Source: Pseudomonas sihuiensis (GTDB lineage: Bacteria > Pseudomonadota > Gammaproteobacteria > Pseudomonadales > Pseudomonadaceae). From it: DNA of 64,000 nt. A program made the translations under genes and the position numbers. Shown piece after piece: positions 31,757 through 41,481 of this stretch; within the stretch, counting starts at the first letter, position 1, and the number at the start of each line of letters is the position of its first letter. The DNA is taken from positions 186,001 through 250,000 of the forward strand of contig NZ_LT629797.1 of NCBI RefSeq assembly GCF_900106015.1. Reading direction: 5' to 3'. The notes beneath the pieces are model-generated. The model made no database searches, was not told where the DNA came from, and saw only the letters and a program-made list of their open reading frames with translations.

Positions 31757-32641
31757 CTATTCCACGAATAACTGCTGCACCACCGAGAAGTCCTGCTTGC
31801 CCTTGCCCTGTTTGAGCAGCAGGCGGTAGAGCTGTAGTGCCAGGGCACCCATCGGTGTGCTGTTGCCGCTGTGGCTGGCGGTTTCCTGGGCCAGGCCGAG
31901 GTCCTTGGCCATCAGCTCGGCCATGAAACCGCCGCTGTAGCCCTTCGAGGCAGGGGCGTTTTCCATTACTCCGGGCCAGGGGTTGTATTTCTCCAGCGTC
32001 CAGTTACCGCCGGAGCTCTGCCGCATGATCTCCGCCAGTACGGCCGGCTCCAGGCCGTTGGCCACGCCCATGGCCATGGCTTCGGCAGTAGCGATCATCT
32101 GCACGGCGAGCACCTGGTTGTTGCATACCTTGGCCACCTGGCCGGCGCCCTCCGGGCCGGCGTGGAAGATGTTCTTGCCCATGGCGGCGAGCATTGGCCG
32201 GGCTCTTTCCAGTGTCTGCGCCTCACCACCGACCATGAAGGTCAGGGTGCCGGCTGCCGCGCCGCCGGTACCGCCGGATACCGGTGCATCGAGCAGAGCG
32301 ATACCGCGCTCGCGGGCGGCGGCGTGCACCTTGCGCGCGGACTCCGGGGCGATGGTCGAGCACTCGATCACCAGTGTGCCGGCGGGCAGCCGCGCAAGCA
32401 GGCCGTCGTCGCCCAGGTACAGGCCCTCCACATGACGGCTGGCCGGCAGCATGCTGATCACCACCTTTGCCTGATCGATGGCGTCGGCGGCGCTATCGGC
32501 CGCCACGGCACCTTCGCCGGCCAGCGTGTCGACGGCGCTGCGCACCAGGTCGAAGACTTTCAGCGGATAGCCCGCCCGGAGCAGGTTACGGGCCATGGGC
32601 AGGCCCATGTGGCCGAGGCCGATAAAGGCGGTTTGGGTCAT
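31757..32641 (-). CDS. mmsB: 3-hydroxyisobutyrate dehydrogenase
   Basis: 294 residues from the ATG at 32641. N-terminal NAD fold with GLGHMGLPMARNLL (residues 7-20), substrate motif DAPVSGGTGGAAAGTL near 118-133, and the catalytic-lysine region GAGQVAKVCNNQ near 165-176. It oxidises 3-hydroxyisobutyrate to methylmalonate semialdehyde in valine breakdown, giving the substrate of MmsA. It is the last gene of the mms cluster; a 123-base gap with a REP-like unit separates it from the hydrolase gene. Confidence 0.93.
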   Translation of the reverse strand: MTQTAFIGLGHMGLPMARNLLRAGYPLKVFDLVRSAVDTLAGEGAVAADSAADAIDQAKVVISMLPASRHVEGLYLGDDGLLARLPAGTLVIECSTIAPESARKVHAAARERGIALLDAPVSGGTGGAAAGTLTFMVGGEAQTLERARPMLAAMGKNIFHAGPEGAGQVAKVCNNQVLAVQMIATAEAMAMGVANGLEPAVLAEIMRQSSGGNWTLEKYNPWPGVMENAPASKGYSGGFMAELMAKDLGLAQETASHSGNSTPMGALALQLYRLLLKQGKGKQDFSVVQQLFVE

Positions 32642-32764
32642 GGCAGCTTTCCTTTCTATTGGGCGCTTCGCGCATCGATTGTCATTGTTCGAGGATTGCT
32701 TGTGAGCTCTCCCGGAGCGCATCCGGGCTACATGTAGGGTGCGCCGTGCGCACCGATCCGTACG

Positions 32765-33868
32765 CTACAGGTCCGCCAACGGATGTTCGCCGTCCCAGGC
32801 CGGTGCGAAGTGCGCTTCGACCACGGCGGTGGGGATTGTGGCCACGTCCGGCCAGTGCCAATGCGGCGTCTGGTCCTTGTCGATCAGGCGGGCGCGCACG
32901 CCTTCGGGGAATTCCGGGTGGCGGCAGCAGTTCAGGCTCATGGCGTATTCCATGCGGAATACCTCGGCCAGCGACAGATGGCGGGCGCGGCGGATCTGCT
33001 CCCAGACCAGGTGCGCTGTCAGCGGGCAGCCATGGGCCAGGGTCTTGGCGGCGCGGGCGAGCAGGGCGTCGTCATCCGCCTGCAGGGCGCTGATGGCATG
33101 AACGGCGGCGGGCAGGTCGGCGACGTCGAGCAACTCGTCGATACGCTCGCGGCGCGGCAACCATTGGGCCGCCGGCAGCTCGCTGCGCGCTTCGTTCTCC
33201 AGCGCGCGCAGCAGGCTGTGCAGCTGCGCCGCGGGTTGTTCGCGCCAGTTCAGTTGCACCAGGCCTTCGAGCAGGGCGTCCTGCTGGTCGTCGCGCAGGC
33301 AGCGGTCGGCCAGGTTCAGGTCCAGCGCATCGCGGGCATTGATGCTGGCGGCGGTGAGGCCAAGGAACAGGCCCAAGCGCCCCGGCAGGCGAGCGAGGAA
33401 CCAGCTGCCGCCGACATCCGGGTACAGGCCGATGTTGATTTCCGGCATGCCCAGGCGGCTGCTCGGGGTGACGATACGGATACCGGCGCCCTGCATCAGG
33501 CCCATGCCGCCGCCCAGCACATAGCCGTGGGCCCAGCAGATGAAGGGTTTGGGGTAGGTGTGGATGCGATGGTCGAGGCGATATTCGTCGGCGAAGAAAC
33601 GTCGTGCCAGGGCCGGTATTTCGCCTGGCTGTTCGCGACACTGATTGACCAGTCGCACGACATCGCCGCCGGCGCAGAAGGCCTTGGGGCCGTTGCCGCG
33701 CAGCATCACGCAGGCGATGGTCGGATCTTCTGCCCAGGCCCTCAGGCGTTCGTCGAGTGCTTCGATCATCGGCAGGGAGAGGGCGTTGAGGCTCTTCTCG
33801 GCGTCCAGGCTGGCGATGCCGATGCGGTAGCCATGCAGGCTGGGGCGTTCTTCGAATTGCAGGTTCAT
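32765..33868 (-). CDS. 3-hydroxyisobutyryl-CoA hydrolase (crotonase family)
   Basis: 367 residues, longer than a typical enoyl-CoA hydratase. Oxyanion-hole motifs FCAGGDVVRLV (about residues 64-74) and YVLGGGMGLMQGAGIRIV (about 115-132), then MPEINIGLYPDVGGSWFLARL (about 140-160) with the Glu/Asp pattern of HIBYL-CoA hydrolases. The C-terminal 100 residues (NCCRHPEFPEGVRARLIDKD) are characteristic. It releases 3-hydroxyisobutyrate from its CoA ester, the step before MmsB. It belongs to the mms cluster. Confidence 0.92.
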   Translation of the reverse strand: MNLQFEERPSLHGYRIGIASLDAEKSLNALSLPMIEALDERLRAWAEDPTIACVMLRGNGPKAFCAGGDVVRLVNQCREQPGEIPALARRFFADEYRLDHRIHTYPKPFICWAHGYVLGGGMGLMQGAGIRIVTPSSRLGMPEINIGLYPDVGGSWFLARLPGRLGLFLGLTAASINARDALDLNLADRCLRDDQQDALLEGLVQLNWREQPAAQLHSLLRALENEARSELPAAQWLPRRERIDELLDVADLPAAVHAISALQADDDALLARAAKTLAHGCPLTAHLVWEQIRRARHLSLAEVFRMEYAMSLNCCRHPEFPEGVRARLIDKDQTPHWHWPDVATIPTAVVEAHFAPAWDGEHPLADL

Positions 33869-33879
33869 AGGGGCTTCCT

Positions 33880-34022
33880 GCGTAGGGTGGATGACGGTTT
33901 ATCCATCCACCTTACGGGTTTGTGGTGGACGTAAAAGGCGACGACCACCCTACGAGACGGTAGGAGCGAGCTCTGCTCGCGAAAAGATGACGTCGCCTGA
34001 TTCGCGAGCGGAGCTAGCTCCC
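33880..34022. repeat. REP-like repeats between hydrolase and hydratase genes
   Basis: GTAGGGTGGATGACGG with an inverted CACCCTAC near 33948, and TAGGAGCGAGCTCTGCTCGCG with its inverted partner TTCGCGAGCGGAGCTAGCTCC (34001-34021). Confidence 0.65.
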
Positions 34023-34027
34023 AGGAT

Positions 34028-34846
34028 TTATTTGTTGCGCCACTGCGGGTCGCGTTTTTCCAGAAAGGCGTTGACGCCCTCGCGGGTGTCGTCGGCATCG
34101 AACAGATCGACGAAGCGCTCGCGTTCCTCCGGCAGCCAGGTGTTGGCGCCACGCTCACGGGCACCCTGGATCAGTGGTTTGATGGTACGTACCGCTACCG
34201 GGCTTTGCCGCGCCACCTTGGATGCCAGCAGCAGTGCAGTGCCACGGGCTTCGCCGGTGTCCACCACCTGCTCGATCAGACCGATGCGCAGGGCGGTTTC
34301 GGCGTCGATGCGTTCACCGCAGAGGATCATGCGCTTGGCCCAGCCTTCGCCGACCAGCCAGGGCAGGGCCTGGGTGCCACCGGCGCAGGGCAACAGACCC
34401 ACGGAGGCTTCCGGCAGGGCCATCTGTGCCTGGCGTTCGGCGATACGGATATCGCAGGCCAGCGCGCACTCCAGGCCGCCGCCCATGGCGTAGCCGTTGA
34501 TCGCGGCGATGGACACGCCGCGGAAATCGCGCAGGGTCTCGAAGGCCTCGCCGAAGCGTCGGGCCATCTCGCGGGCACGGGCCTTGTCGCCATCGGCGAA
34601 CATGTTCAGGTCGGCACCGGCGGAAAAGAACTTCGGCCCCTGGCCGGTCACCACCAGGGCGTACACCTCGTCGTCACGATTGAGGTGCTCGACCACCTGC
34701 TTGAGACCGATCAGTGAGTCGCGGTCCCAGGTGTTGGCCGGTGGATGATTGATGGTGATCAGCGCGGTGTGGCCGTGCTTCTCGACGGTGAGCTTGTGGG
34801 TCAGGTCGAAGATGCCGGATTTATAGGTTTCGATTGCAGTGCTCAT
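34028..34846 (-). CDS. Enoyl-CoA hydratase (valine pathway)
   Basis: 272 residues from the ATG at 34846; GAGGA precedes it. Crotonase motifs: FFSAGADLNMFA near residues 65-76, INGYAMGGGLECALACDIRI near 108-127, and LPEASVGLLPCAGGTQALP near 137-155 with the catalytic Glu region. It hydrates methacrylyl-CoA to 3-hydroxyisobutyryl-CoA if the pathway context holds. It lies between the acyl-CoA dehydrogenase and the HIBYL-CoA hydrolase. Sequence alone does not fix chain specificity. Confidence 0.9.
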   Translation of the reverse strand: MSTAIETYKSGIFDLTHKLTVEKHGHTALITINHPPANTWDRDSLIGLKQVVEHLNRDDEVYALVVTGQGPKFFSAGADLNMFADGDKARAREMARRFGEAFETLRDFRGVSIAAINGYAMGGGLECALACDIRIAERQAQMALPEASVGLLPCAGGTQALPWLVGEGWAKRMILCGERIDAETALRIGLIEQVVDTGEARGTALLLASKVARQSPVAVRTIKPLIQGARERGANTWLPEERERFVDLFDADDTREGVNAFLEKRDPQWRNK

Positions 34847-34908
34847 AGCATTCCTCGTCAATGTTCGCCCCTCCCCATTAATAGGAGAGGTGGGAGAGGG
34901 GAAAACGG

Positions 34909-36072
34909 CTACAACAGGCGATCGAGCATGCCGCCCTGCAGGAGCAGGCGGCGGGCGACGATCACCCGCATGATCTCGTTGGTGCCTTCCAGTATCTGGT
35001 GCACGCGGGCGTCGCGTACCCAGCGTTCCAGCGGATAGTCATTCAGATAGCCGTAGCCACCATGCAGTTGCAGGGCCTCGTTGCACACGTCGAAGCAGTG
35101 GTCGGTGGCGAAGCGCTTGGCCATGGCGCAGTAGAGGCTGGCCTCGCCGTGGCCATGGTCGAGCTTGTGCGCGGCCAGGCGCACCATCTGCCGGCTGGCG
35201 GTGAGGGCGGTGAGCATGTCGGCCAGCTTGAATTGCAAAGCCTGGAACTCGCTGAGCGCCTTGCCGAACTGCTTGCGTTCTTCTACGTAGCGCAGGCTTT
35301 GCTGCAGCGCTGCCTGGGCCGCGCCGAGCGAGCAGCTGGCGATATTCAGACGCCCACCATCGAGGCCCTTCATGGCGTAGACGAAGCCTTCGCCTTCCGG
35401 GCCAATGCGATGGCTGGCAGGGATGCGCACACCTTCGAAGGTGATGGTGCGGGTCGGCTGCGCCTTCCAGCCCATCTTGTCCTCGTTGCGTCCGTAACGT
35501 ACGCCGGGCGCATCGGCAGGTACCAGGAAGCAGGAAATACCCTTGGCACCATCCTCGCCGGTGCGCGCCATGACGATCAGTACCTGCGTGCTTCCCGCAC
35601 CGGAGATAAAGCACTTGCTGCCATCGATCACGTAGTCGTTGCCGTCGCGCCGGGCACGGGTGCGCAAGTGGGCGGCATCGGAGCCGGCGTCCGGTTCGGT
35701 GAGGCAGTAGGAGGCCAGCGACTGGCCGTTGATCAGCCCCGGCAACCAGGCATCCTTCAGCGCCTGGTCGGCGAAGCTGGCGAGCATCCAGGTGGCCATG
35801 TTGTGGATGGTCAGGTAGGCGGTGGTGGCCACGCAGCCAGCCGCCAGTTGTTCGAAAATCAGTGAGCTGGACAGCCTGGACAGGCCCAGGCCGCCATCCT
35901 CTTCGCGTAGATACAGGGCCAGGTAGCCCTGTTCGGCAGCGCGGCGAATCACCTCGACGGGGAAGTGCTGCTCGCGATCCCACTCGGCGGCGTGGGGCGT
36001 CAGCTCCCGCGCGGCGAAGGCGCGGGCGCTGTCGGTCAGAAGGCGTTGTTCATCACTGAGTTCGAAGTCCAT
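34909..36072 (-). CDS. Acyl-CoA dehydrogenase, likely isobutyryl-CoA dehydrogenase
   Basis: 387 residues. Typical fold: N-terminal helices, FAD-binding YCLTEPDAGSDAA (about 121-133), GSKCFISGAGSTQVL (about 151-165), and the catalytic-base region near the C-terminus (QILEGTNEIMRVIVARRLL). It passes electrons through ETF to the respiratory chain. Its position in the valine cluster suggests isobutyryl-CoA to methacrylyl-CoA. It is separated from the hydratase by 62 bases and starts six bases after the stop of the binding protein gene. Confidence 0.9.
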   Translation of the reverse strand: MDFELSDEQRLLTDSARAFAARELTPHAAEWDREQHFPVEVIRRAAEQGYLALYLREEDGGLGLSRLSSSLIFEQLAAGCVATTAYLTIHNMATWMLASFADQALKDAWLPGLINGQSLASYCLTEPDAGSDAAHLRTRARRDGNDYVIDGSKCFISGAGSTQVLIVMARTGEDGAKGISCFLVPADAPGVRYGRNEDKMGWKAQPTRTITFEGVRIPASHRIGPEGEGFVYAMKGLDGGRLNIASCSLGAAQAALQQSLRYVEERKQFGKALSEFQALQFKLADMLTALTASRQMVRLAAHKLDHGHGEASLYCAMAKRFATDHCFDVCNEALQLHGGYGYLNDYPLERWVRDARVHQILEGTNEIMRVIVARRLLLQGGMLDRLL

Positions 36073-36078
36073 GGCATC

Positions 36079-37326
36079 TCATTGTAAGGTCAGGGGTTGG
36101 CCGCCAGCGCGGCGCTCGGCCTGCCACTCGGCGAGGCTGGGCAGCGCGCTGCTGGCATCGAGGCGGTCGACGATTTCGAAGTAGTCCTGCTTGAGCGGGT
36201 CCTTGAGTACCTCGTCGCGCGGCTTGACCTTTACCGCGTAGACCGTCTGCAGGTTCTGGTGGTCGAAGGCACGCCATTGCTGTTCGTCTTTGAGCAAGGT
36301 GTAGCGGTGGCCTTCCAGCGCCTTGATCAGCGCTTCGCTGTCGAGGCTCTTGGCTCGCGTAGCGGCGTCGGCCCACTGTTGAACGATGCTGTAGGCCGAG
36401 GCGGCGGAGCTGGATGGGTACATCTCGTAGCGGGTCTTGAAGGCTTCGACGAAGGCTTGGCCACGCGCGGATTTTTCCAGCGCAGGCACGCGCCAGGTCC
36501 AGGGCTCGGTGCCGATCACGCCTGCCATCAGGTTGGGACCGGCCTGTTCGACCATGCTCTGGGTCAGGTTCGGCGCGACGATCTGCATGCGCTCGGTCAG
36601 GCCAAGATCCTTGGCGACGCGCATGGCACGCACCAGATCCTCGCCGAACAGCACCAGGGCGAGGATCTCGGCGTTGCTGGCAGCGGCCTGGGTCAGCGCG
36701 TCCTGATAGTCGGCCAGGCGCGCACCCGGGAAGGGGATGCGTACGCTGGCGTGCTGGGCGGCATTGTCGGTGGCGGTGGCCTGGCGCAGCGACGCCTCGC
36801 TGGTGTGGCCCCAGGTGTAGTCGGCGGTGACATAGAAGTAGCGCTTGTTCGGCAGGGTCTTGCTCAGGTATTGGCCGAGTACCTTGGCGCTCATCCAGGC
36901 GTTGTTGCACTCGCGAAACATGTAGCGATGGCCATCCTTGCCGGTGGTGTCGTTGGAGTAGGTGAGGGTGCCGAAGTACAGCAGACCATGCTGCCTGGCA
37001 CGCTTGCCGGCGGCGATGGCGACCGCGCTGGAGGAGCCGCCGAAGAGCATCGCCGCGCCCTCGGCGGCCAGCTTGTCGACGTTCTTCTCGGCCTTGGCCG
37101 GACGCGAGGCAGTGTCCTTGCTGGACAGGCGCAAGGGCCGTCCCAGCACACCGCCAGCGGCGTTGATTTCATCGATGGCCAGCAGGGCTCCACGCATCTG
37201 CGCCAATCCCTCCTCCTTGTATGGTCCGGTGCGCGGATAGTTGAGGCCGAGGGTGATCGGCTCGGCAGCCTGCGCACAGGCGGTAAGTGCGGCCCACAGG
37301 GCCAGCGTGGCGGACAGTTGGCGCAT
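36079..37326 (-). CDS. Orphan branched-chain-type ABC substrate-binding protein in the valine cluster
   Basis: 415 residues. Signal peptide MRQLSATLALWAALTACAQA, cleaved near residue 20. Peripla_BP_6 (LivJ-like) fold: ITLGLNYPRTGPYKEEGLAQ, AIDEINAAGGVLGRPLRL, FGGSSSAVAIAAGKRARQHG and YTWGHTSEASLRQ. No permease or ATPase gene is beside it; the bra transporter is 6 kb away. It may deliver a branched-chain compound or act as a sensor. The spacing to the dehydrogenase is six bases, so it is co-transcribed with the pathway genes. The ligand is unknown. Confidence 0.85.
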   Translation of the reverse strand: MRQLSATLALWAALTACAQAAEPITLGLNYPRTGPYKEEGLAQMRGALLAIDEINAAGGVLGRPLRLSSKDTASRPAKAEKNVDKLAAEGAAMLFGGSSSAVAIAAGKRARQHGLLYFGTLTYSNDTTGKDGHRYMFRECNNAWMSAKVLGQYLSKTLPNKRYFYVTADYTWGHTSEASLRQATATDNAAQHASVRIPFPGARLADYQDALTQAAASNAEILALVLFGEDLVRAMRVAKDLGLTERMQIVAPNLTQSMVEQAGPNLMAGVIGTEPWTWRVPALEKSARGQAFVEAFKTRYEMYPSSSAASAYSIVQQWADAATRAKSLDSEALIKALEGHRYTLLKDEQQWRAFDHQNLQTVYAVKVKPRDEVLKDPLKQDYFEIVDRLDASSALPSLAEWQAERRAGGQPLTLQ

Positions 37327-37423
37327 TGCAGTTCTCCTTGTTTTTGTTCTGCAGAGAACTGTTTTACGCCGCTCGTCCAGTTCGAGTGATCGTCTATTAG
37401 TCTAAGAAACGCTCACCCAGTTC

Positions 37424-38920
37424 TCATTTCAGCTGAATAGTCATGTTCGGGCCATCGCCGAGCGGCGTGTCGTCGAACCAGCGGCTGGTCACCGTCTTGG
37501 TCTCGGTATAGAAACGCACCGCCTGCTTGCCATAGGCGTGCAGGTCGCCGTAGAACGAGCCCTTCCAGCCGGTGAAGGAAAAGAACGGCAGCGGCACCGG
37601 AATCGGTACGTTGATGCCCACCTGGCCGACTTCAATCGCATGCTGGAAATGCCGCGCAGCGCCGCCGGAGCGGGTGAACAGGCTGGTGCCGTTGCCGTAA
37701 GGGCTGGCGTTGACCAGTGCGATGGCCTCTTCCAGGGTGTCGACCTGCATGCACACCAGCACCGGGCCGAAGATCTCCTCGCGGTACAGGCCCATCTTCG
37801 TCGTCACGCCACGGAACAGCGTCGGCCCGACCCAGTTGCCATTCGGATACCCCTCCACCGTGCACTGCGAACCGTCGAGCAGGCACTCGGCGCCTTCTGC
37901 CTTGCCCTGTTCGATCAGGCGCAGCACGCGCTGGCGTGCCTGCGGGCTGATCAGCGGGCCGTAGGCGGCGCCGCTGTCCTGCCAGTGGCCAGGACGCAGC
38001 GCGGCCATCTGCGTTGCCAGCTCATCGATCCACTGTTTCGATTCGCCGACGAACACTGCCACGCTGATCGCCATGCAGCGCTGCCCGGCCGCGCCACAGC
38101 TGGCGCCGAGCAGGTTGCTGAGCACCTGATCCTTCGGTGCGTCAGGCATGATCACCATATGGTTCTTGGCCCCGGCGAAGACCTGCACGCGTTTCAAATG
38201 CTGGGTACCGGTGCGATAGACGTGCTGGCCCACCGTCACCGAACCGACGAAGGACACCGCGCGCACCGCCGGGTGCACCAGCAGCGCATCGACCTGCTCG
38301 CGGCCGCCATGCAGCACCTGCAGTACGCCGGCTGGTGCGCCGGCCTCGAGGAACAGTTCAGCCAGACGATTGGGCGTCATCGGGTCCTGTTCCGAGGGTT
38401 TGAGAATGAAGGTATTGCCGCAGGCGATGGCCAGCGGAAACATCCACAACGGAATCATCGCCGGGAAGTTGAACGGGGTGATGCCGACGCACACGCCCAG
38501 TGGCTGGATCCAGCTGGCGGTGTCGATCTCGCGGGCGACGTTTTCCACCGTCTCGCCCATCATCAGGCTGGCGATATTGGCGGCGTGTTCGGCCACTTCG
38601 ATGCCGCGCCAGACGTCGCCCTTGGCATCGGCGAAGGTCTTGCCGGTTTCCGCCGCGAGAATCTCCGCCAGCTCGTCGTGGTGTTCCTTGAGCAGGTGCT
38701 GGTAGCGCAGCATCAGGCGGGCACGCTCCGATACCGGCACCTCGCGCCAGGCGAGGAAGGCTTTCTGCGCACTGGCCACTGCGGCCTCGATTTCCTCGGC
38801 AGTGGCTTTGGGGGCTAGGGCGATCACTTCCTGGGTGGCTGGGTCGGTGACTTCGATCAGCTCACGAGCCTGGCTGGTTTGCCATTGGCCGTCGATCAGT
38901 TGCGGTAGCGTGCGGGGCAT
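37424..38920 (-). CDS. mmsA: Methylmalonate-semialdehyde dehydrogenase (acylating)
   Basis: 498 residues from the ATG at 38920, with AGGAGG five bases upstream; the open frame before it is not used. Aldehyde dehydrogenase fold: [20 protein letters not shown] near residues 150-170, [14 protein letters not shown] near 230, and the nucleophile Cys in [14 protein letters not shown] near 285. The lack of the usual general-base Glu and the family pattern [17 protein letters not shown] are typical of CoA-dependent MMSDH. It converts methylmalonate semialdehyde to propionyl-CoA. Expression is probably activated by the divergent AraC-type gene. Confidence 0.95.
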   Translation of the reverse strand: MPRTLPQLIDGQWQTSQARELIEVTDPATQEVIALAPKATAEEIEAAVASAQKAFLAWREVPVSERARLMLRYQHLLKEHHDELAEILAAETGKTFADAKGDVWRGIEVAEHAANIASLMMGETVENVAREIDTASWIQPLGVCVGITPFNFPAMIPLWMFPLAIACGNTFILKPSEQDPMTPNRLAELFLEAGAPAGVLQVLHGGREQVDALLVHPAVRAVSFVGSVTVGQHVYRTGTQHLKRVQVFAGAKNHMVIMPDAPKDQVLSNLLGASCGAAGQRCMAISVAVFVGESKQWIDELATQMAALRPGHWQDSGAAYGPLISPQARQRVLRLIEQGKAEGAECLLDGSQCTVEGYPNGNWVGPTLFRGVTTKMGLYREEIFGPVLVCMQVDTLEEAIALVNASPYGNGTSLFTRSGGAARHFQHAIEVGQVGINVPIPVPLPFFSFTGWKGSFYGDLHAYGKQAVRFYTETKTVTSRWFDDTPLGDGPNMTIQLK

Positions 38921-39043
38921 GGTCGCCTCCTGTTGTTCTTGTATGGGCTCTTTATAGCCATTCGATGCCCGCTTGTGGATTGACGATCTTGGTCTTGGGA
39001 TGGACGATCTTGTCATTCGATCGGGATGCAAAGGAGTGATGCA

Positions 39044-39925
39044 GTGGGGATGCGGGTGGAAACCTCCAATTGGCCGTTGCCCGTCGGTGGGCAACGCTTC
39101 ATCACTCCGCCGCGCCTGCGCCGCTTGTTGGCACGCCATCCTTTGAGCACTGGGTGCTATCCCTTGGCCATCGGCTTCTACCCGGAAGCGGCCGGGCACC
39201 AGATGCGACGCCTGCACCCGGACGATCATCTGCTGATCTATTGCCGCTCAGGAAGTGGTTGGCTGGAAGTAGCGGATGGACGATTCGAGGTTGCTGCTGG
39301 CGATCTGCTGCTGCTGCCCAAGGACGCGCCGCATGCCTATGGCGCCGATGGACAAAAGCCCTGGACGATTTACTGGGTGCACTTCGACGGTAGTCTCAGC
39401 GAGGACTTTCTGCGTCTGCTGGGCGCGCAGACGCTGCGGCGTATCGGCGTGCAGCCCAGGTTGATCGGCGATTTCGAGGCGTTGCTGGGTTTGCAGCGTC
39501 AGGGCCTCAACGTCTTGCCCTTCATCCATGCCGCGCACCGTTTGCAGGCGATGCTCAGCTCCCTGGCGGTGCTGCCGGCGCGGGTCAACCTCAAGTCCGG
39601 CCGCGTGCTGGATATCGAGGCGGTGCAGGCGGTGATGCGTGCGCACCTGCACGGCAGCCTCAACCTCGATGAGCTGGCCGCACAGTTCAGGCTGTCACGC
39701 TTTCACTTCGCCAAGACATACCGCGCGCTGACCGGCCATGCGCCGATCCAGGATTTCATCCAGTTGAAGATGGCCCTGGCCTGCCGCCTGCTCGACCGCG
39801 GTGATGCCGAAGTGCGTCAGGTCGCCGAGCAGCTTGGCTACGACGATCCCTATTACTTCTCACGGCTGTTTCGCAAGGTAGTGGGCATGGCGCCCAGTCA
39901 TTACCGGGCGCTGCATCAGGGCTAG
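39044..39925 (+). CDS. mmsR: AraC-family activator of the mms operon
   Basis: 293 residues from a GTG at 39044, which has AAGGAG seven bases upstream; ATG at 39050 or 39026 are alternatives. The N-terminal cupin-like ligand domain ([20 protein letters not shown]) is followed by a C-terminal double helix-turn-helix about 195-290 ([40 protein letters not shown]). It is divergent from mmsA with about 120 bases between starts, as in P. aeruginosa. It likely senses a valine-pathway intermediate. GC content is like its neighbours. Confidence 0.88.
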   Translation: MGMRVETSNWPLPVGGQRFITPPRLRRLLARHPLSTGCYPLAIGFYPEAAGHQMRRLHPDDHLLIYCRSGSGWLEVADGRFEVAAGDLLLLPKDAPHAYGADGQKPWTIYWVHFDGSLSEDFLRLLGAQTLRRIGVQPRLIGDFEALLGLQRQGLNVLPFIHAAHRLQAMLSSLAVLPARVNLKSGRVLDIEAVQAVMRAHLHGSLNLDELAAQFRLSRFHFAKTYRALTGHAPIQDFIQLKMALACRLLDRGDAEVRQVAEQLGYDDPYYFSRLFRKVVGMAPSHYRALHQG

Positions 39926-40018
39926 ATAGGTGAGGGCACGTAGCATGTCCGGCGCGGAGGTAGCCCGCATGCAATCCGGGGCGGTCGGCGGATTGTTCGC
40001 TTCGCTCCTGAATCCGCC

Positions 40019-40432
40019 CTACACCCGAGCAATGGTGGCCAGGCCGGTGGCGACGAGCTTTTCTTGGCTGTCCTTTACTGCGAACACATCGGCTCGGCAG
40101 ACGGCCTGGCGCTGCCCGGCCTTGAGCACTTCGGCGCGGCACAGCAGGCGTTCGCCAAGCGCCGGTGCGAGCAGGTTGAGCTTGTATTCGCTGGTGACCA
40201 CGTCGCCGACCATCGACGCTGCTGCCCAGGCGCAGCCGCTGTCGACCATGAAGCCGACCACCGCGCCATGCATGTAGCCATGGTGCTGGCACAGGTCGGG
40301 ACGACTGCGCACCTGCAGGCTGACCCGGCCCGGCGCGAAGTCGAGCAGTTCGGCGCCGAGCAGCTGGGCGAAGGTGGAGTGGGCGAGCGCCTGTTCCAGG
40401 CGTTCACGGCTGATACCGTTCGAGTCGCTCAT
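40019..40432 (-). CDS. PaaI-type hotdog thioesterase
   Basis: 137 residues, cytoplasmic, one hotdog domain. LGAELLDFAPGRVSLQVR, then QHHGYMHGAVVGFMVDSGCAW with the His-Gly and Asp of the active site helix, and TSEYKLNLLAPALGERLLC. The family hydrolyses acyl- or aryl-CoA thioesters. No operon partner is evident; the mmsR gene is convergent with it. The substrate is unknown. Confidence 0.85.
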   Translation of the reverse strand: MSDSNGISRERLEQALAHSTFAQLLGAELLDFAPGRVSLQVRSRPDLCQHHGYMHGAVVGFMVDSGCAWAAASMVGDVVTSEYKLNLLAPALGERLLCRAEVLKAGQRQAVCRADVFAVKDSQEKLVATGLATIARV

Positions 40433-40530
40433 ATGACCTCCTGCATGGTGCGGTGCAGAAGAGTCTCAACCTGCTCCAGAGGGCGGACAAGCTGCATCCA
40501 TATGCCTGATGGGGCTGCATAGCAGGCGCT

Positions 40531-41343
40531 TCAGGCGAGCAGACGCTTCCACAATTGCAGTTCGCCCGCCAGCTCCTGCCTCAGTTCGTCAAGCGGCTGC
40601 TCCAGCCCCAGTTTTGCCTGCGCCGGTAGCGGTCCCTGCAGCGTCTGGCTCGTCTGCAGGGCACTGGCGAGCAGAACCAGATCCGCCAGGTCGGCAGCGC
40701 CGTCATGCTCGCGTTGCCATTGACCAAAAAGGCGCGTGGATTCGATCACTGCCGAGGGCAGCTGCCAGCGCGTCAGGATCAGGGCGCCGAGATCACCGGA
40801 CAGCTGATCGCATAGCTCGTGCAGCGTATCGCTCTCGCGCGGTACGTTCGGCCACTGCTCCAGCTCGGAAAGTAGTGGCAGGCTGCCAATGTCCTGTAGC
40901 AAGCCGCCGAGCATGGCGTCGTCCAGTGACATGCCCGTGCGCTGGGCCAGTACCGCGCAGTGGGCGGCGCGCTCCCTGGCACTGCGCCAACGAGTGCGAA
41001 ATGCCTGCTGCAGCGCAGGTTCGGAACTGGTGAACAGGTTTTGCAGGCTGAAGCCCAACACCAGGTCCGCCAGTTGGCGGGTACCAAGGCGGCTCAGCAG
41101 TTCACGCAGCGAACTACAGGAGCGCTCCCCGCGCAGCAGAGGGGTATTGGAGAACTGCATCAGGTACGCGGCCAGCGGCGGGTCGCCAGTTATCACGCGG
41201 GTCAGCTGTTCCAGCGAGGTGCGTGGGTCGTCCAACAGCTTTCTGATGCGGACGGCGGCTTCAGGCATCTGCGGAATCCTGGCTTCGCCCTTCAGGAAAC
41301 GGTTGAGCAACGCCATGCGCAGGGTATCGGTAGAAGTGGGCAT
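40531..41343 (-). CDS. HDOD domain protein
   Basis: 270 residues from the ATG at 41343. The HDOD pattern is clear: RIPQMPEAAVRIRKLLDDPRTSLEQLTRVITGDPPLAAYLMQFSN in the first 70 residues, and SLDDAMLGGLLQDIGSLPLLSELEQ around residues 150-175. HDOD proteins are regulators related to HD phosphohydrolases but usually without the metal site, and are found in motility and stress signalling. The start is not fixed by a strong ribosome site. It is divergent from ung. Confidence 0.85.
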   Translation of the reverse strand: MPTSTDTLRMALLNRFLKGEARIPQMPEAAVRIRKLLDDPRTSLEQLTRVITGDPPLAAYLMQFSNTPLLRGERSCSSLRELLSRLGTRQLADLVLGFSLQNLFTSSEPALQQAFRTRWRSARERAAHCAVLAQRTGMSLDDAMLGGLLQDIGSLPLLSELEQWPNVPRESDTLHELCDQLSGDLGALILTRWQLPSAVIESTRLFGQWQREHDGAADLADLVLLASALQTSQTLQGPLPAQAKLGLEQPLDELRQELAGELQLWKRLLA

Positions 41344-41481
41344 CGGCTTGGATTCATCGGTTGAGGCGATGCCAGAAAGGCTAGCAAAGCATCCTGCATG
41401 GCGCCGGCAAGCTCTTCCTTGACTTGCCTTGCGGCCTTCTCTAGCGTGCCTCCACTCGTTTTGTACCCGCAGGAAAACCGC

